Source: Clostridia bacterium (GTDB taxonomy: Bacteria > Bacillota > Clostridia > Oscillospirales > CAG-272). From it: DNA of 43,506 bases. A model generated the notes under the pieces. That model did not search any database. It had not been told where the DNA came from and worked only from the letters and a program-made list of their open reading frames with translations. A program made the translations under genes and the position numbers. The stretch spans positions 1-43,506 of the forward strand of contig JAFTLK010000028.1 in NCBI GenBank assembly GCA_017455975.1. The letters run 5' to 3'. Positions 32,001 to 42,186 of this stretch are shown here, piece by piece. Numbering within the stretch: the stretch's first letter is position 1; every line of letters begins with the position of its first letter.

Positions 32001-32671
32001 CCGGATTACAACAGGAACGTCCTATTGCACGGATCGATTATCTTTCCTCTGCCGGCATGGTCGGCGAGCGATGTTACCATTATGACTATGAAAAATTTCT
32101 GAACCGCGTCAAAGAGGACAATTACTACGGCACACCGATGGAAATCACCGTCTTCCGTGACGAACACGGCAAAACCATTCCGCTCGATTTCATGATGGAG
32201 CTTGATCCGCTGCCGCAGGGATTTCATATTGAGGAATATAAGGAGGAATCAACCATGGGAACCATTCAACAGATAACAACCGATGAACTTTGCAAGATGC
32301 ATGACAAAGAAGGTCTGATTCTGCAAGGCTGCGGAGGCGACCTTCAGGAATGGCTGGACGGTATCAATGAAATGTTCACAGAAGAAGGGCTTCTGCTGAA
32401 CGGAACACACTTTTCCAAAGTTTACGCCTTCTCCTATGGGGAATTGACGAATCTGCTGTTTCCGTTCACGGAGGATGTGGATTTGAATATTGGACGTCTG
32501 TCCATATGGAGACTGAAAACGCATCAGGCATTTGGTGGTACATGGTTGTCCGATTATGTCGAGAATAACCTGGGCGGTTTTGTGCATGAGAACAATGACC
32601 CTATACAGGCAGAGCCGATACCGACACCGCAGAAACGCCAAGCTAAACATAAAGATGAAATGGAGCGATGA
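31997..32671 (+). CDS. Two-domain ICE accessory protein of unknown function
   Basis: This is a 224-residue soluble protein. The first 80 residues contain a short domain (IARIDYLSSAGMVGERCYHY, YYGTPMEITVFRDEHGKTIP). Residues 85-195 form a domain common in clostridial ICE proteins (DKEGLILQGCGGDLQEWLDG, IGRLSIWRLKTHQAFGGTWL). An internal ATG with GGAGGAATC upstream (32254) precedes the second domain, so that part may also be made alone. I do not know a function. Confidence 0.75.
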   Translation: MTGLQQERPIARIDYLSSAGMVGERCYHYDYEKFLNRVKEDNYYGTPMEITVFRDEHGKTIPLDFMMELDPLPQGFHIEEYKEESTMGTIQQITTDELCKMHDKEGLILQGCGGDLQEWLDGINEMFTEEGLLLNGTHFSKVYAFSYGELTNLLFPFTEDVDLNIGRLSIWRLKTHQAFGGTWLSDYVENNLGGFVHENNDPIQAEPIPTPQKRQAKHKDEMER

Positions 32672-32683
32672 GGAAGGAATCCT

Positions 32684-35600
32684 ATGAACGATAAACTGAT
32701 CTATTACCAGAATCTTGCCGCAAAGACGGTAAAAGAAATCTATTCCGGCTCCGACTACTGGATGACGTTTCTGAATACAGCATCCAAAATGTACAAGTAC
32801 CCCTTTGCCGACCAGATTCTGATTCATGTGCAGATGCCCGAAGCAACCGCTTGTGCCGAGTACCGCATCTGGAATGATACCATGCACCGATATGTGAAAA
32901 AGGGTTCCCGCGGTATCGCCCTTTTGACAGAAACCGATAATGGCATCGGTCTGCGGTATGTATACGACGTTTCCTGTACCGGTACACGCAAATCCTCCCG
33001 CAATGTCGATGCATTTGTGTACCGAGAAGAACATGAATCTGCGGTGTTTTCGGTACTTCCCGATGGGAATTCCTTGGAAGAACGTCTTTTTTCCTGCGCA
33101 AAATACCTTTTATCCGAAAATTATAATGAAAATATTTCGCAGTCGGCAGAGTTGCTTGACAAGTCAGATGAAATTATGTATAATAGAAGCACAGAGGAAA
33201 CCATGCTGAACTTCGCCGCTGCGAGTGCCGCATATATGGCGACACAGCGCATGGGACAGACATCGGTGATTTGCCGACAGATTCTCATGACCGCGGATTA
33301 TGCAGCCCTTTCCGATCCCATCAAGCTCGGAAACAGCATTTCCAAGGTCGGCGGTACAATCCTGCGTCAGATGGAATTTCTCTGCAAAACCTACGACAAA
33401 GAACATACAAATGTACAGGAGGAAATGCATCATGAAAACAACGAACACCGCAGTGAAGAACACACAGACCGACCTTCCCGAAACGATGGTACAGAACGGG
33501 ATCACCTACCGACTGGCGGGAGACGTGTATCTGCCGCTGATCGCCGTGGGAGGCAACCCGACGAAGCCCCTGGGCAAGTGGGGACGGATGCGCCGGACGT
33601 ACCTGAAGGAACACAGATCGGGAACGTACAGCGAGATGCTTCTGACGGGAACGCTGATGCAGCACCTGTCGGAGATCGAGGAAACAGCGGAGCGTCGGAT
33701 GGACCAGCTGATGAACTCTTTGAAGAAGAAGTACCATCTGACCGAGCAGATGAAGTCGGAGAATCAGATGGAGTGGGTACAGATGATGAACAACCTGCGG
33801 GCGACAGCCGAGGAGATGATTCAGACGGAGCTGATTTACAGCTGACTGAGGATAGTCCGGAAGATGAAGATTTCCAGTTGACTGGAAATGATACCCCTCC
33901 ATTAACAGAGGAATTCCAGTCAACTGGAAAAGATGCCCTGATTTCTACCAGCGGTATCCAGTTAAATCTCTTTGATGAAGCAATCTATGAAGCCGAGCAA
34001 ATCACATACATTGACGAAGCGGAGAGCAAGCCATCCTTGCCCTTCGCTTTTCATTTTTCACAGGGAATCATTGATACGGTTCTGAAATACGGCGGCAATG
34101 AACGGGACGGTCGTATGCGCATTGTTGCTGAATTTATGAAAGAGAAGTCCGTCGAGGAACACGCTGCGTTTTTGCAGAGACTGTTCCATGGCGGCAACGG
34201 CTTCAAAATCGATAACCGTGATATCTGCGCGTGGTATGACGATGACGGGATTCGTCTGGCACACGGACGATCTGCGAGATATATTTCCTCCGGCGCAGTT
34301 CAAATAATTCCGTGGACAGATGCCGCTGTACGTATTGACGAACTACTTTTACAGGGGCAGTTTGCATCCAATGTGGAGATCGCGGAAGCAGCCGGACATG
34401 AACGTCTTCTGCTGTCAGATAAACTTCTGTATTTACGTCGGGATATCCGGGATGATGTACACGACAGTTATTTCTCGGATGTTACATTTGAAGGTGGTTT
34501 CCCGGAAGCAAGAGAACGGAGTGCGGAAATGCTTGCAGATCCGCTGATGCTGCAGACCATTACTGAGGAGTTGGAACGCTTTGCCGATGATTATCGGGAA
34601 GACCGTACTTTGCTCCGTTTCAACTATCACCGGGTAGACGATCTCCTGATTTCATTCTGTGAACTCGCAATCATGAATCGCACTTTTTCCTCTGAAATCA
34701 CCGATATGCCAAAGTCGGAGCAGTTTATTACGGAGGATGAACTGAACGAGGCGTTTTCCTCACACGGAAGTGGGGTTGAAGGATGCAAATCCCGTATCTA
34801 CAATTACTTCATGACCGAGCGTGATACCAAGGAACGCATTGCATTTCTGAAAAAAGAATACGGCATCGGCGGTCATTCCCATGCGCTTTCCAATGCCGGC
34901 GGAAGTGATGAAATGCACGACGGCAAGGGGATCGCCTATAAAAAGGATGACTGCGCCAATGTGCAGATTTCATGGCCGAACGTAGAAAAACGCATCAGTG
35001 AACTCATTCGGCGCGACCGATATCTGAATCCATCCGAAAAAGCAGCGTATGCGGCACTACGATCTGTAGGTGAGGTTTACAACGCCATCAAGGAAGAGCA
35101 TCCCGACGATATTGTTCTGTATCAGGTCGGCGACTTCTTTGAAATCTACGGGGAAGATGCAAAACTTGCCGCAGAAAAACTGGATTTGTATAAGTCCACC
35201 CGTAATCTTCCCGGCATTGGACGTGTGGATATGTGTGGATTCCCGGCAAATCGTTTGGAGGAACGCGCAGAAAAACTGCGGGAGGAATACCCGATTACGA
35301 TCATTGCCTATGATAAGGATACGCATGAACGCAATGTATATTCCATGGCAGTTTCCCGTGTCAGCAATGAACCGATAGAGTATACAACACCGGAGGGGAA
35401 TATCTATCATGTCGGATCAATCTTTTCGGGAATGCTTAACGGTAGTGTCACTTACGCGTATATTGAGGACGTGGATGACGATAGCGTGCATTACACGTTA
35501 GAAGATTACCCCGAACTTGGTCCTGTATCCATGTCCCGCGAACAGTTTGACGCCAATCTGGACGATTATACATTTCAGATCAAGGAAGAAGAAAACGAAA

Positions 35601-38600
35601 ATATCTATTCCGAGGAAGAACGTGATCCCGGCTTCATAAAGGCAATTGGCGATGCGATTATACTGGACCGCTCTCTATCCGAAGATCATATAGAGATCGA
35701 TCATGTCAATGCATTGCTTTCTGCTATGAAAATGGATGATGTATCTGTTTCATGGGAGAATGACACCATTGTCGCTCGTGATGACAATAATATTTGGCGC
35801 GGTCAGGAACTGTATGAATTTCTGCTCAACGAAGCTCTCACTCTCGATGAGCATTTTCATCCCGTGCAAGGACAGGATGTTCCGCAGGAAATATTGGATG
35901 CTGTACTGGAAGATGCTAAAAAGTATGATACAGTCATTCAAACGGTTAGACAACGGGAAAGCAGCATTCCCGCCTTTCCGTATGAAGTTGGTGATTTCAT
36001 CTATCTGGAAGACGGCAACGAGTACATCGTGGAAAGCATCGGTGAGAACGATATCCACCTCCGCGATCCCCGCCAAGCATACCCCATTCTCCGCGCGGAG
36101 AGCAAGGAAAGCATGGCGCGTTTGTTGGAACAGTTTCCGCAAAAAAAGCGCGAACCCATTGTCATTGTACCGCCTCCCGAAAACTTCCGTATTACGGATG
36201 ACCATTTGGGTGAGGGTGGAGCCAAAACCAAGTTCCGTCGCAATATGGATGCGATCAACACGCTGAAAGCAATCGAAGCGGAAAACCGATATGCAACCCC
36301 CGAAGAACAGGAAATTCTCTCTCAATATATCGGCTGGGGCGGTCTTGCAGATGCCTTTGACGATTCCAAAGAACATTGGCAGAAAGAATTTCTGGAACTC
36401 TACGATACGCTTGAACCCAAGGAATGGACAGATGCCAAAAGCTCTACTCTGAACGCACATTATACTTCTCCCGTTGTCATCCGTGCAATGTACGAAGTGC
36501 TTGCCAATATGGGATTCACATCCGGTAATATTCTGGAACCTGCCATGGGTATCGGTAACTTCTTCGGTATGCTGCCTTCCGAAATGAGCGGTTCCAAACT
36601 GTACGGTGTGGAACTGGACAGCCTGTCGGGACGCATTGCAAAGCAGCTTTATCCCGATGCCGATATCACGATTGCCGGATTTGAAACGACAGACCGCCGT
36701 GATTTCTATGATGTTGCCATTGGTAATGTTCCGTTCGGTAATTACAAGGTCAACGATAAGGCATACAACAAGCTGAACTTTTCCATTCACGATTATTTTT
36801 TAGCCAAAGCCATCGATCAGGTTCGCCCCGGTGGCGTGATTGCGTTTGTTACTTCGCGCTATACTATGGACAAGGAATCGCCCGAAGTCCGAAAGTATAT
36901 TGCCGAACGTGCAGATTTGCTCGGTGCGATTCGCTTACCCAATACTGCTTTCAAAGCCAATGCCGGCACAGATGTTGTAACAGATATCCTGTTCCTGCAA
37001 AAACGCGAACGCCCGCAGGTGATCGAACCCGATTGGGTACACCTCGGAACAAATGCAGAGGGCTACGCCATCAACAGCTATTTTATCGACCATCCGGATA
37101 TGATTCTCGGTACGGAAAGCTCTGAATCGACGCAGTACGGACGGCAGGACTTTACGGTGGTGCCATTTGAGAATCGTGATCTTGGTGAACTGCTCCATGA
37201 AGCAGCACAGAAGATTCACGGCACCTATATGGAAGCGGAGCTGCCCGATATCGACGATGTAACCGATCAATCCATTCCCGCTGATCCCAATGTCAAAAAT
37301 TTCAGTTATACTTTGGTAGGAGATACGGTATATTACCGCGAAAACTCGCGCATGGTCAAAGCGAATCTCAATGCTGTCGCTACAGAGCGTGTCAAAGGCA
37401 TGATCGGTCTTCGTGATTGTGTGCGAAATCTGATCGATCTACAGATGGAACGCGGTACAACCGATGCCATGATCTCAGCGGAGCAGTTACGACTGCGGGA
37501 GCTGTATGCAGAGTTTTCAGAAAAACACGGTCTGATCAACGAGAGCGCCAACCGCCGTGCATTTGCCGACGATTCATCGTATTATTTGCTGTGTTCCCTT
37601 GAAATCCTCGACCGAGACGGTAATTTACAGTCTCTGTCGGATATGTTTGAGAAGCGCACGATCCGACCGCATGAGGTGGTTAAATCCGTTGATACCGCCG
37701 CCGATGCACTGGCACTTTCCATTTCCGAGCAGGCTTGTGTCGATATGGAATATATGACTTCCGTATCCGGCAAGGATGAAAAAACGCTGGCAGAAGAACT
37801 TGCCGGCGCAATCTTTTTCGATCCTGTCCATAAAGAATGGGAGCCGGCAGATGAATATCTGTCCGGCAATGTCCGAGAAAAACTGCGTATTGCAAGAAGC
37901 TATGCCGCTCCCGGCTTTCCCAAAGAGGGAATTGCTGATTACAGTCAGAATGTCGCGGCTCTGGAAGCTGTTCAGCCAAAAGATTTGGATGCATCTGAAA
38001 TCGAAGTCCGTCTCGGTGCTACATGGATTGACAAGGATTACATTCAGCAGTTCATGGAAGAAACATTCCATATGCCATTCTATCTGCGCCGTTCGGTCAA
38101 CGTCAACTTTTCCGATGTTACCGCCGAGTGGAATATCACCGGTAAGAGCAGTGCGGCAAAAAATGACGTCAATATCTATATTACCTACGGTACGGATGAT
38201 GCCAACGCCTTCCGTCTGCTTGAGGATGCGCTCAATCTCCGTGATACGAAGATTTATGATACCGTCACCGATGCAAACGGCAATGACAAGCGTGTTCTGA
38301 ATGTCAAGAAAACCACGCTTGCACAGCAGAAGCAGCAGATGATAAAGGATGCTTTCCGTGATTGGATATGGAAAGATGCGGATCGCAGAGACGTACTTGT
38401 AACGCTGTATAATCAGCGGTTCAACAGTACCCGACCGCGTGAATACGACGGTTCTCATATTACATTTTCCGGTATGAATCCCGAAATCTCTTTGCGCGAA
38501 CACCAGAAAAACGCGGTCGCACATATTCTCTATGGCGGAAACACCTTGCTTGCACACGAAGTGGGCGCAGGGAAGACGTTCGAGATGGTAGCGGCTGCGA

Positions 38601-41005
38601 TGGAATCCAAACGCCTCGGTCTGTGCACCAAATCCCTGTTTGTTGTACCCAATCACCTGACAGAGCAGTGGGCATCTGAATTCCTGCGGCTTTATCCGTC
38701 TGCCAATATTCTTGTTACAACGAAGCGCGACTTTGAGACTTCCCGCAGAAAGAAATTCTGCGCAAGAATTGCGACGGGTGATTATGATGCGGTCATCATG
38801 GGACATTCGCAGTTTGAAAAGATTCCGATCTCCTATGAACGGCAGGAACGGCTTTTGCAGGAACAGCTTGATGAAATTGAGATGGGACTGGAGGAACTGC
38901 AGAGAGCCAAAGCCGAGCGGTTTACCGTCAAGAGCATGGAGCGGACAAAGAAATCTCTGGAAGCGAAGCTGGAGAAATTACAGGACACCGGACGTAAGGA
39001 TGATGTTATCACCTTTGAGGAATTGGGTGTGGACAGGCTGTTTGTGGATGAGGCGCATTTCTACAAAAATATGTTCATCTTCACAAAAATGCAGAATGTT
39101 GCGGGACTTTCCACGACGGATGCACAGAAATCCTCGGATATGTATCTCAAATGTCGTTATTTGGATGAGATAACGGAAAACAAAGGGATTGTGTTTGCAA
39201 CAGGTACACCTGTCAGCAACAGTATGACGGAGCTTTACACGATGATGCGATATCTTCAGCACGATGCGCTGGAGGAACGCCATCTGTCGCACTTTGACTG
39301 TTGGGCATCCAATTTCGGTGAAACGGTGACTGCAATCGAGCTTGCACCGGAGGGAACGGGCTATCGTGCGAGAACGCGATTTGCACGGTTCTTCAATCTG
39401 CCGGAGCTGATGAATCTGTTCCGTGAAGCGGCAGACATCAAGACGGCGGATCAGATGAACCTGCCGCGTCCCGAAGCGCAGTATCACAACATTGTTGCAA
39501 AACCGACTGACATTCAGCGGGAAATGGTAGAGGAACTATCCAAGCGTGCGGCGAGGGTTCATGCGGGAGTTGTGGATTCCTCAGTTGATAATATGCTGCG
39601 CATAACGACGGATGGCAGAAAATTAGGACTGGATCAGCGCATCATCAACCCCAATCTTCCCGACGAGCCGGAAAGCAAGGTTAATCTTTGTATTGACAAT
39701 ATCTTCCGTATCTGGCAGGAAGGTATGGCAGATAAGTTGACGCAAATCGTGTTCTGTGATTTGAGCACACCCAGCAAAACTGTCCGTATGGAAGTGAATG
39801 GTGACGGTGACGTCGCGGAACCGTGCGGTTTTGTCAATATCTATGAAGATATCCGCGAAAAGCTGGTGCTGCGCGGTGTTCCGTTTGAAGAAGTAGCCAT
39901 TATACATGAGGCAGATACCGAGGTCAAGAAAGCCGCACTGTTTGCAAAAGTACGAAACGGCGATGTTCGCGTAATTATTGGTTCTACATCCAAAATGGGA
40001 GCAGGTACGAATATCCAGGATCGCTTGATTGCACTTCATGACCTGGATGCACCGTGGCGACCGGGAGATTTACAACAACGCGCCGGACGTATTATCCGAC
40101 AGGGGAATATGAATAAAGAGGTTCATATCTACCGTTATGTCACGGAAGGCACCTTCGATTCCTATCTCTGGCAAACAATAGAGAACAAACAGCGTTTTAT
40201 CAGTCAGATCATGACCTCAAAGTCGCCTGTGCGCTCCTGCGAGGATATGGACGAAACGGCTCTTTCCTATGCCGAAATCAAGGCGCTGTGTGCAGGCAAT
40301 CCGCTCATCAAGGAGAAGATGGACCTCGATATTGAGGTATCCAAACTCAAACTGCTTCGTGCGAATTATCAGAGTCAGCAGTATCAGCTGGAGGATAATA
40401 TCCGCAGACATTTCCCGCAGCAGATGGCGAAATTCCAGACAGTCCTTGACGGTTACGATGCCGATATTCAGTTAGCTGAAAACCATCCCTATCCCGCTGA
40501 TGAATTTCCGACAATGGTGATCGGACAAACGCGATATCTGGAACGTGATGCAGCGGGCGAAGCCATCATGCGGTATTGTTCCTATGTATCTGGATTGGAG
40601 CCAGTCGTGATTGGTGAATATCGTGGCTTTACAATGTCGCTTACCTTGGAGGACTTCGGGCGCGACTATATTCTGACGCTGCGCGGAACACTTGCGCACA
40701 GGGTGGAGCTCGGTCGTGATGCCAGAGGTAATACGATCCGTATTGAGAACGCGATCCGCGCGATGCCCGACCGCAGGAAGGAAATTCAGGTTGCTTATGA
40801 TAATCTGCAAGTACAGATGGAGCAGGCACAGGAAGAACTTGGGAAGCCGTTTCCGCAGGAGGGGGAATATCAGGCGAAAACCGCGCGCCTGGTGGAGCTG
40901 AATGCGGTGCTTAATATGGAAAATAAACATGATTCCGATTTGGAGGAGGAGCAGGAGGATACTCCCGTCACTTCCAAAAACAAAGACTTTGAGGAGGTCT
41001 TGTAA
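32684..41005 (+). CDS. Giant ICE helicase-methylase (SNF2-like helicase, adenine methylase fold, MutS-I-like)
   Basis: This is a 2773-residue protein. Residues 1-225 resemble an ArdC/LtrC-like DNA-binding domain. Residues 230-440 are a disordered acidic linker that also encodes tnpV in another frame. Residues 800-885 resemble the MutS mismatch-binding domain I (VLYQVGDFFEIYGEDAKLAA). Residues 1190-1450 have a methylase fold (ILEPAMGIGNFFG near 1282; GNVPFG near 1347 in place of the usual NPPF). A two-part SNF2/DEAH helicase follows: AHEVGAGKTFE near 1956, VDEAHFYKN near 2120, GSTSKMGAGTNIQDR near 2430 and LQQRAGRIIRQGNM near 2465. Such proteins are common in clostridial ICEs and are thought to act in replication, anti-restriction or DNA processing. 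The frame is intact. Confidence 0.93.
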   Translation: MNDKLIYYQNLAAKTVKEIYSGSDYWMTFLNTASKMYKYPFADQILIHVQMPEATACAEYRIWNDTMHRYVKKGSRGIALLTETDNGIGLRYVYDVSCTGTRKSSRNVDAFVYREEHESAVFSVLPDGNSLEERLFSCAKYLLSENYNENISQSAELLDKSDEIMYNRSTEETMLNFAAASAAYMATQRMGQTSVICRQILMTADYAALSDPIKLGNSISKVGGTILRQMEFLCKTYDKEHTNVQEEMHHENNEHRSEEHTDRPSRNDGTERDHLPTGGRRVSAADRRGRQPDEAPGQVGTDAPDVPEGTQIGNVQRDASDGNADAAPVGDRGNSGASDGPADELFEEEVPSDRADEVGESDGVGTDDEQPAGDSRGDDSDGADLQLTEDSPEDEDFQLTGNDTPPLTEEFQSTGKDALISTSGIQLNLFDEAIYEAEQITYIDEAESKPSLPFAFHFSQGIIDTVLKYGGNERDGRMRIVAEFMKEKSVEEHAAFLQRLFHGGNGFKIDNRDICAWYDDDGIRLAHGRSARYISSGAVQIIPWTDAAVRIDELLLQGQFASNVEIAEAAGHERLLLSDKLLYLRRDIRDDVHDSYFSDVTFEGGFPEARERSAEMLADPLMLQTITEELERFADDYREDRTLLRFNYHRVDDLLISFCELAIMNRTFSSEITDMPKSEQFITEDELNEAFSSHGSGVEGCKSRIYNYFMTERDTKERIAFLKKEYGIGGHSHALSNAGGSDEMHDGKGIAYKKDDCANVQISWPNVEKRISELIRRDRYLNPSEKAAYAALRSVGEVYNAIKEEHPDDIVLYQVGDFFEIYGEDAKLAAEKLDLYKSTRNLPGIGRVDMCGFPANRLEERAEKLREEYPITIIAYDKDTHERNVYSMAVSRVSNEPIEYTTPEGNIYHVGSIFSGMLNGSVTYAYIEDVDDDSVHYTLEDYPELGPVSMSREQFDANLDDYTFQIKEEENENIYSEEERDPGFIKAIGDAIILDRSLSEDHIEIDHVNALLSAMKMDDVSVSWENDTIVARDDNNIWRGQELYEFLLNEALTLDEHFHPVQGQDVPQEILDAVLEDAKKYDTVIQTVRQRESSIPAFPYEVGDFIYLEDGNEYIVESIGENDIHLRDPRQAYPILRAESKESMARLLEQFPQKKREPIVIVPPPENFRITDDHLGEGGAKTKFRRNMDAINTLKAIEAENRYATPEEQEILSQYIGWGGLADAFDDSKEHWQKEFLELYDTLEPKEWTDAKSSTLNAHYTSPVVIRAMYEVLANMGFTSGNILEPAMGIGNFFGMLPSEMSGSKLYGVELDSLSGRIAKQLYPDADITIAGFETTDRRDFYDVAIGNVPFGNYKVNDKAYNKLNFSIHDYFLAKAIDQVRPGGVIAFVTSRYTMDKESPEVRKYIAERADLLGAIRLPNTAFKANAGTDVVTDILFLQKRERPQVIEPDWVHLGTNAEGYAINSYFIDHPDMILGTESSESTQYGRQDFTVVPFENRDLGELLHEAAQKIHGTYMEAELPDIDDVTDQSIPADPNVKNFSYTLVGDTVYYRENSRMVKANLNAVATERVKGMIGLRDCVRNLIDLQMERGTTDAMISAEQLRLRELYAEFSEKHGLINESANRRAFADDSSYYLLCSLEILDRDGNLQSLSDMFEKRTIRPHEVVKSVDTAADALALSISEQACVDMEYMTSVSGKDEKTLAEELAGAIFFDPVHKEWEPADEYLSGNVREKLRIARSYAAPGFPKEGIADYSQNVAALEAVQPKDLDASEIEVRLGATWIDKDYIQQFMEETFHMPFYLRRSVNVNFSDVTAEWNITGKSSAAKNDVNIYITYGTDDANAFRLLEDALNLRDTKIYDTVTDANGNDKRVLNVKKTTLAQQKQQMIKDAFRDWIWKDADRRDVLVTLYNQRFNSTRPREYDGSHITFSGMNPEISLREHQKNAVAHILYGGNTLLAHEVGAGKTFEMVAAAMESKRLGLCTKSLFVVPNHLTEQWASEFLRLYPSANILVTTKRDFETSRRKKFCARIATGDYDAVIMGHSQFEKIPISYERQERLLQEQLDEIEMGLEELQRAKAERFTVKSMERTKKSLEAKLEKLQDTGRKDDVITFEELGVDRLFVDEAHFYKNMFIFTKMQNVAGLSTTDAQKSSDMYLKCRYLDEITENKGIVFATGTPVSNSMTELYTMMRYLQHDALEERHLSHFDCWASNFGETVTAIELAPEGTGYRARTRFARFFNLPELMNLFREAADIKTADQMNLPRPEAQYHNIVAKPTDIQREMVEELSKRAARVHAGVVDSSVDNMLRITTDGRKLGLDQRIINPNLPDEPESKVNLCIDNIFRIWQEGMADKLTQIVFCDLSTPSKTVRMEVNGDGDVAEPCGFVNIYEDIREKLVLRGVPFEEVAIIHEADTEVKKAALFAKVRNGDVRVIIGSTSKMGAGTNIQDRLIALHDLDAPWRPGDLQQRAGRIIRQGNMNKEVHIYRYVTEGTFDSYLWQTIENKQRFISQIMTSKSPVRSCEDMDETALSYAEIKALCAGNPLIKEKMDLDIEVSKLKLLRANYQSQQYQLEDNIRRHFPQQMAKFQTVLDGYDADIQLAENHPYPADEFPTMVIGQTRYLERDAAGEAIMRYCSYVSGLEPVVIGEYRGFTMSLTLEDFGRDYILTLRGTLAHRVELGRDARGNTIRIENAIRAMPDRRKEIQVAYDNLQVQMEQAQEELGKPFPQEGEYQAKTARLVELNAVLNMENKHDSDLEEEQEDTPVTSKNKDFEEVL
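33432..33845 (+). CDS. tnpV: TnpV-family protein, in +1 frame inside the giant helicase gene
   Basis: This 137-residue protein matches the TnpV family: NGITYRLAGDVYLPLIAVGG, then KPLGKWGRMRRTYLKEHRSG, TYSEMLLTGTLMQHLSEIEE and the ending QMEWVQMMNNLRATAEEMIQ plus TELIYS. TnpV is known from Tn4451-type transposons and many ICEs; its role is poorly known. A consensus AGGAGG (33417-33422) lies 9 bases before the ATG, so it can be translated separately. It lies wholly inside the helicase ORF, whose own frame here encodes a disordered linker (residues 250-387). Confidence 0.82.
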   Translation: MKTTNTAVKNTQTDLPETMVQNGITYRLAGDVYLPLIAVGGNPTKPLGKWGRMRRTYLKEHRSGTYSEMLLTGTLMQHLSEIEETAERRMDQLMNSLKKKYHLTEQMKSENQMEWVQMMNNLRATAEEMIQTELIYS

Positions 41006-41398
41006 ATGAACGAAACTGAAAAGAACATGAACCCGACAACGGAAGACGTTGACACAACCGTTTTCCCGCAGTATACCCAGCCATACAAAGAACCCGAATC
41101 GCAGAATGATTCGGGTTCCGTTTTCCTTGGAATTCTTTCATTTTTACAGCCGATGGCAGGGCTGATCGCTTATCTTGCGGTCAAGTGCGCAAGTCCGCAA
41201 AGAGCAAAATCTGCGCTGATCGGTGCGCTTATGGGGATCATCATTTCCGTGATTACGGTTATGATTTCTGCGGGAGCACTGATCGGCAGTATTACATCTC
41301 TGATCAATATGGCGGGAGGGCTTGATTCCGCACAGGATGTGTGGGATGTGTCGGAGACATATGAGACGGTGGATGTGGATTGGAAAATTACAGCGTAA
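41006..41398 (+). CDS. Small membrane protein of unknown function
   Basis: This is a 130-residue protein with a polar N-terminus (1-40), then hydrophobic segments near 43-62 and 70-100 (ALIGALMGIIISVITVMISA). The C-terminus is acidic. GAGGAGG lies 10 bases before the ATG, which directly follows the helicase stop. No family is recognised; similar membrane proteins follow the helicase in related ICEs. Confidence 0.72.
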   Translation: MNETEKNMNPTTEDVDTTVFPQYTQPYKEPESQNDSGSVFLGILSFLQPMAGLIAYLAVKCASPQRAKSALIGALMGIIISVITVMISAGALIGSITSLINMAGGLDSAQDVWDVSETYETVDVDWKITA

Positions 41399-41409
41399 GG
41401 AGGGGTATC

Positions 41410-42117
41410 ATGGTACTGGAAGCAATCAAAATGAAGGAAGAAAAAGACCTTTTCTTTTTCAACAAAGACGAGGAGCGGACACTCGGCTGTATCGGTTATC
41501 TTCGCGGAGATTTTGGTGGGGGCGGCAGAGAATTCTGGTCGTCCTGGTTTCCTCACAAATTTGACGAACGCAATGACGAGAAATTCAAAGTGATCTTCGA
41601 TGCAATCATCAACAAGCTGCGGGAGCCGACAGGGGTACTTCATGACCGCGAAAGCATGAGAGCATACTGCCGAACCCAGCCGCACTGCAAGGTAGACCAT
41701 CCATGGGGAGAGCAGTGGGGATTCCGTATTCTCACACAGGATTACGCGCTGTATCTTCGCTGCATCCCGACACCGGGTGATTACAATTTCTACTGTTTCT
41801 GTTATGACAAGGAAATGGTGATGAATAAGCTCGCGCATGACAGAGGACTTCCGCGTTATTGCTACGGATTCATCCCGACAAGCAAAGAAGAAATCCGCAT
41901 TGATATCGCGGAGAGCGGATATACGCCTGTCGACCGTGACGGCAGTATGAAGCATGTGCTGGAAATGAATCGAGAACTTGGTGTCACGCGACCGCAGATG
42001 GAGGCAATGAAAGTAGGGTCGATGTTCGGCTGGAATGTGCCCGGTGCTGATCCGAGAAGCTATGATGAATATGGTGCCGCTATCAGGAAGAAACACATGG
42101 ATCGGGATGATCGGTAA
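41410..42117 (+). CDS. Conserved ICE protein of unknown function
   Basis: This is a 235-residue soluble protein. The N-terminus (EEKDLFFFNKDEERTLGCIG, YLRGDFGGGGREFWSSWF) and middle (RAYCRTQPHCKVDHPWGEQW, GFRILTQDYALYLRCIPTPG) read like a family that regularly follows the giant helicase in clostridial ICEs. The ATG at 41410 has AAGGAGGGG upstream; a longer in-frame start at 41380 lies in the previous gene. Conserved aromatic and cysteine residues suggest a folded domain, but no motif reveals a function. Confidence 0.78.
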   Translation: MVLEAIKMKEEKDLFFFNKDEERTLGCIGYLRGDFGGGGREFWSSWFPHKFDERNDEKFKVIFDAIINKLREPTGVLHDRESMRAYCRTQPHCKVDHPWGEQWGFRILTQDYALYLRCIPTPGDYNFYCFCYDKEMVMNKLAHDRGLPRYCYGFIPTSKEEIRIDIAESGYTPVDRDGSMKHVLEMNRELGVTRPQMEAMKVGSMFGWNVPGADPRSYDEYGAAIRKKHMDRDDR

Positions 42118-42133
42118 GGGAAAATAATTTTGA

Positions 42134-42183
42134 AGGAGTTGATGCTGTTGCTTATTATGGGTACAGCATCGGCTCCTTTTTTT
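42134..42183. terminator. Intrinsic terminator, probably bidirectional
   Basis: AGGAGTTGATGCTGT (about 42135-42149) pairs with ACAGCATCGGCTCCT (42163-42177), 15 bp with two G-U pairs, followed by a T run of seven (42177-42183). It closes the long rightward operon and faces the end of a leftward gene. Confidence 0.85.
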
Positions 42184-42186
42184 ATT

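Noticed and set aside
36001..40930. Long reverse-strand and alternate-frame ORFs within the giant helicase gene
   Set aside because: They show no recognisable domain and no ribosome binding site, unlike the tnpV frame; they follow from codon bias of the real frame.
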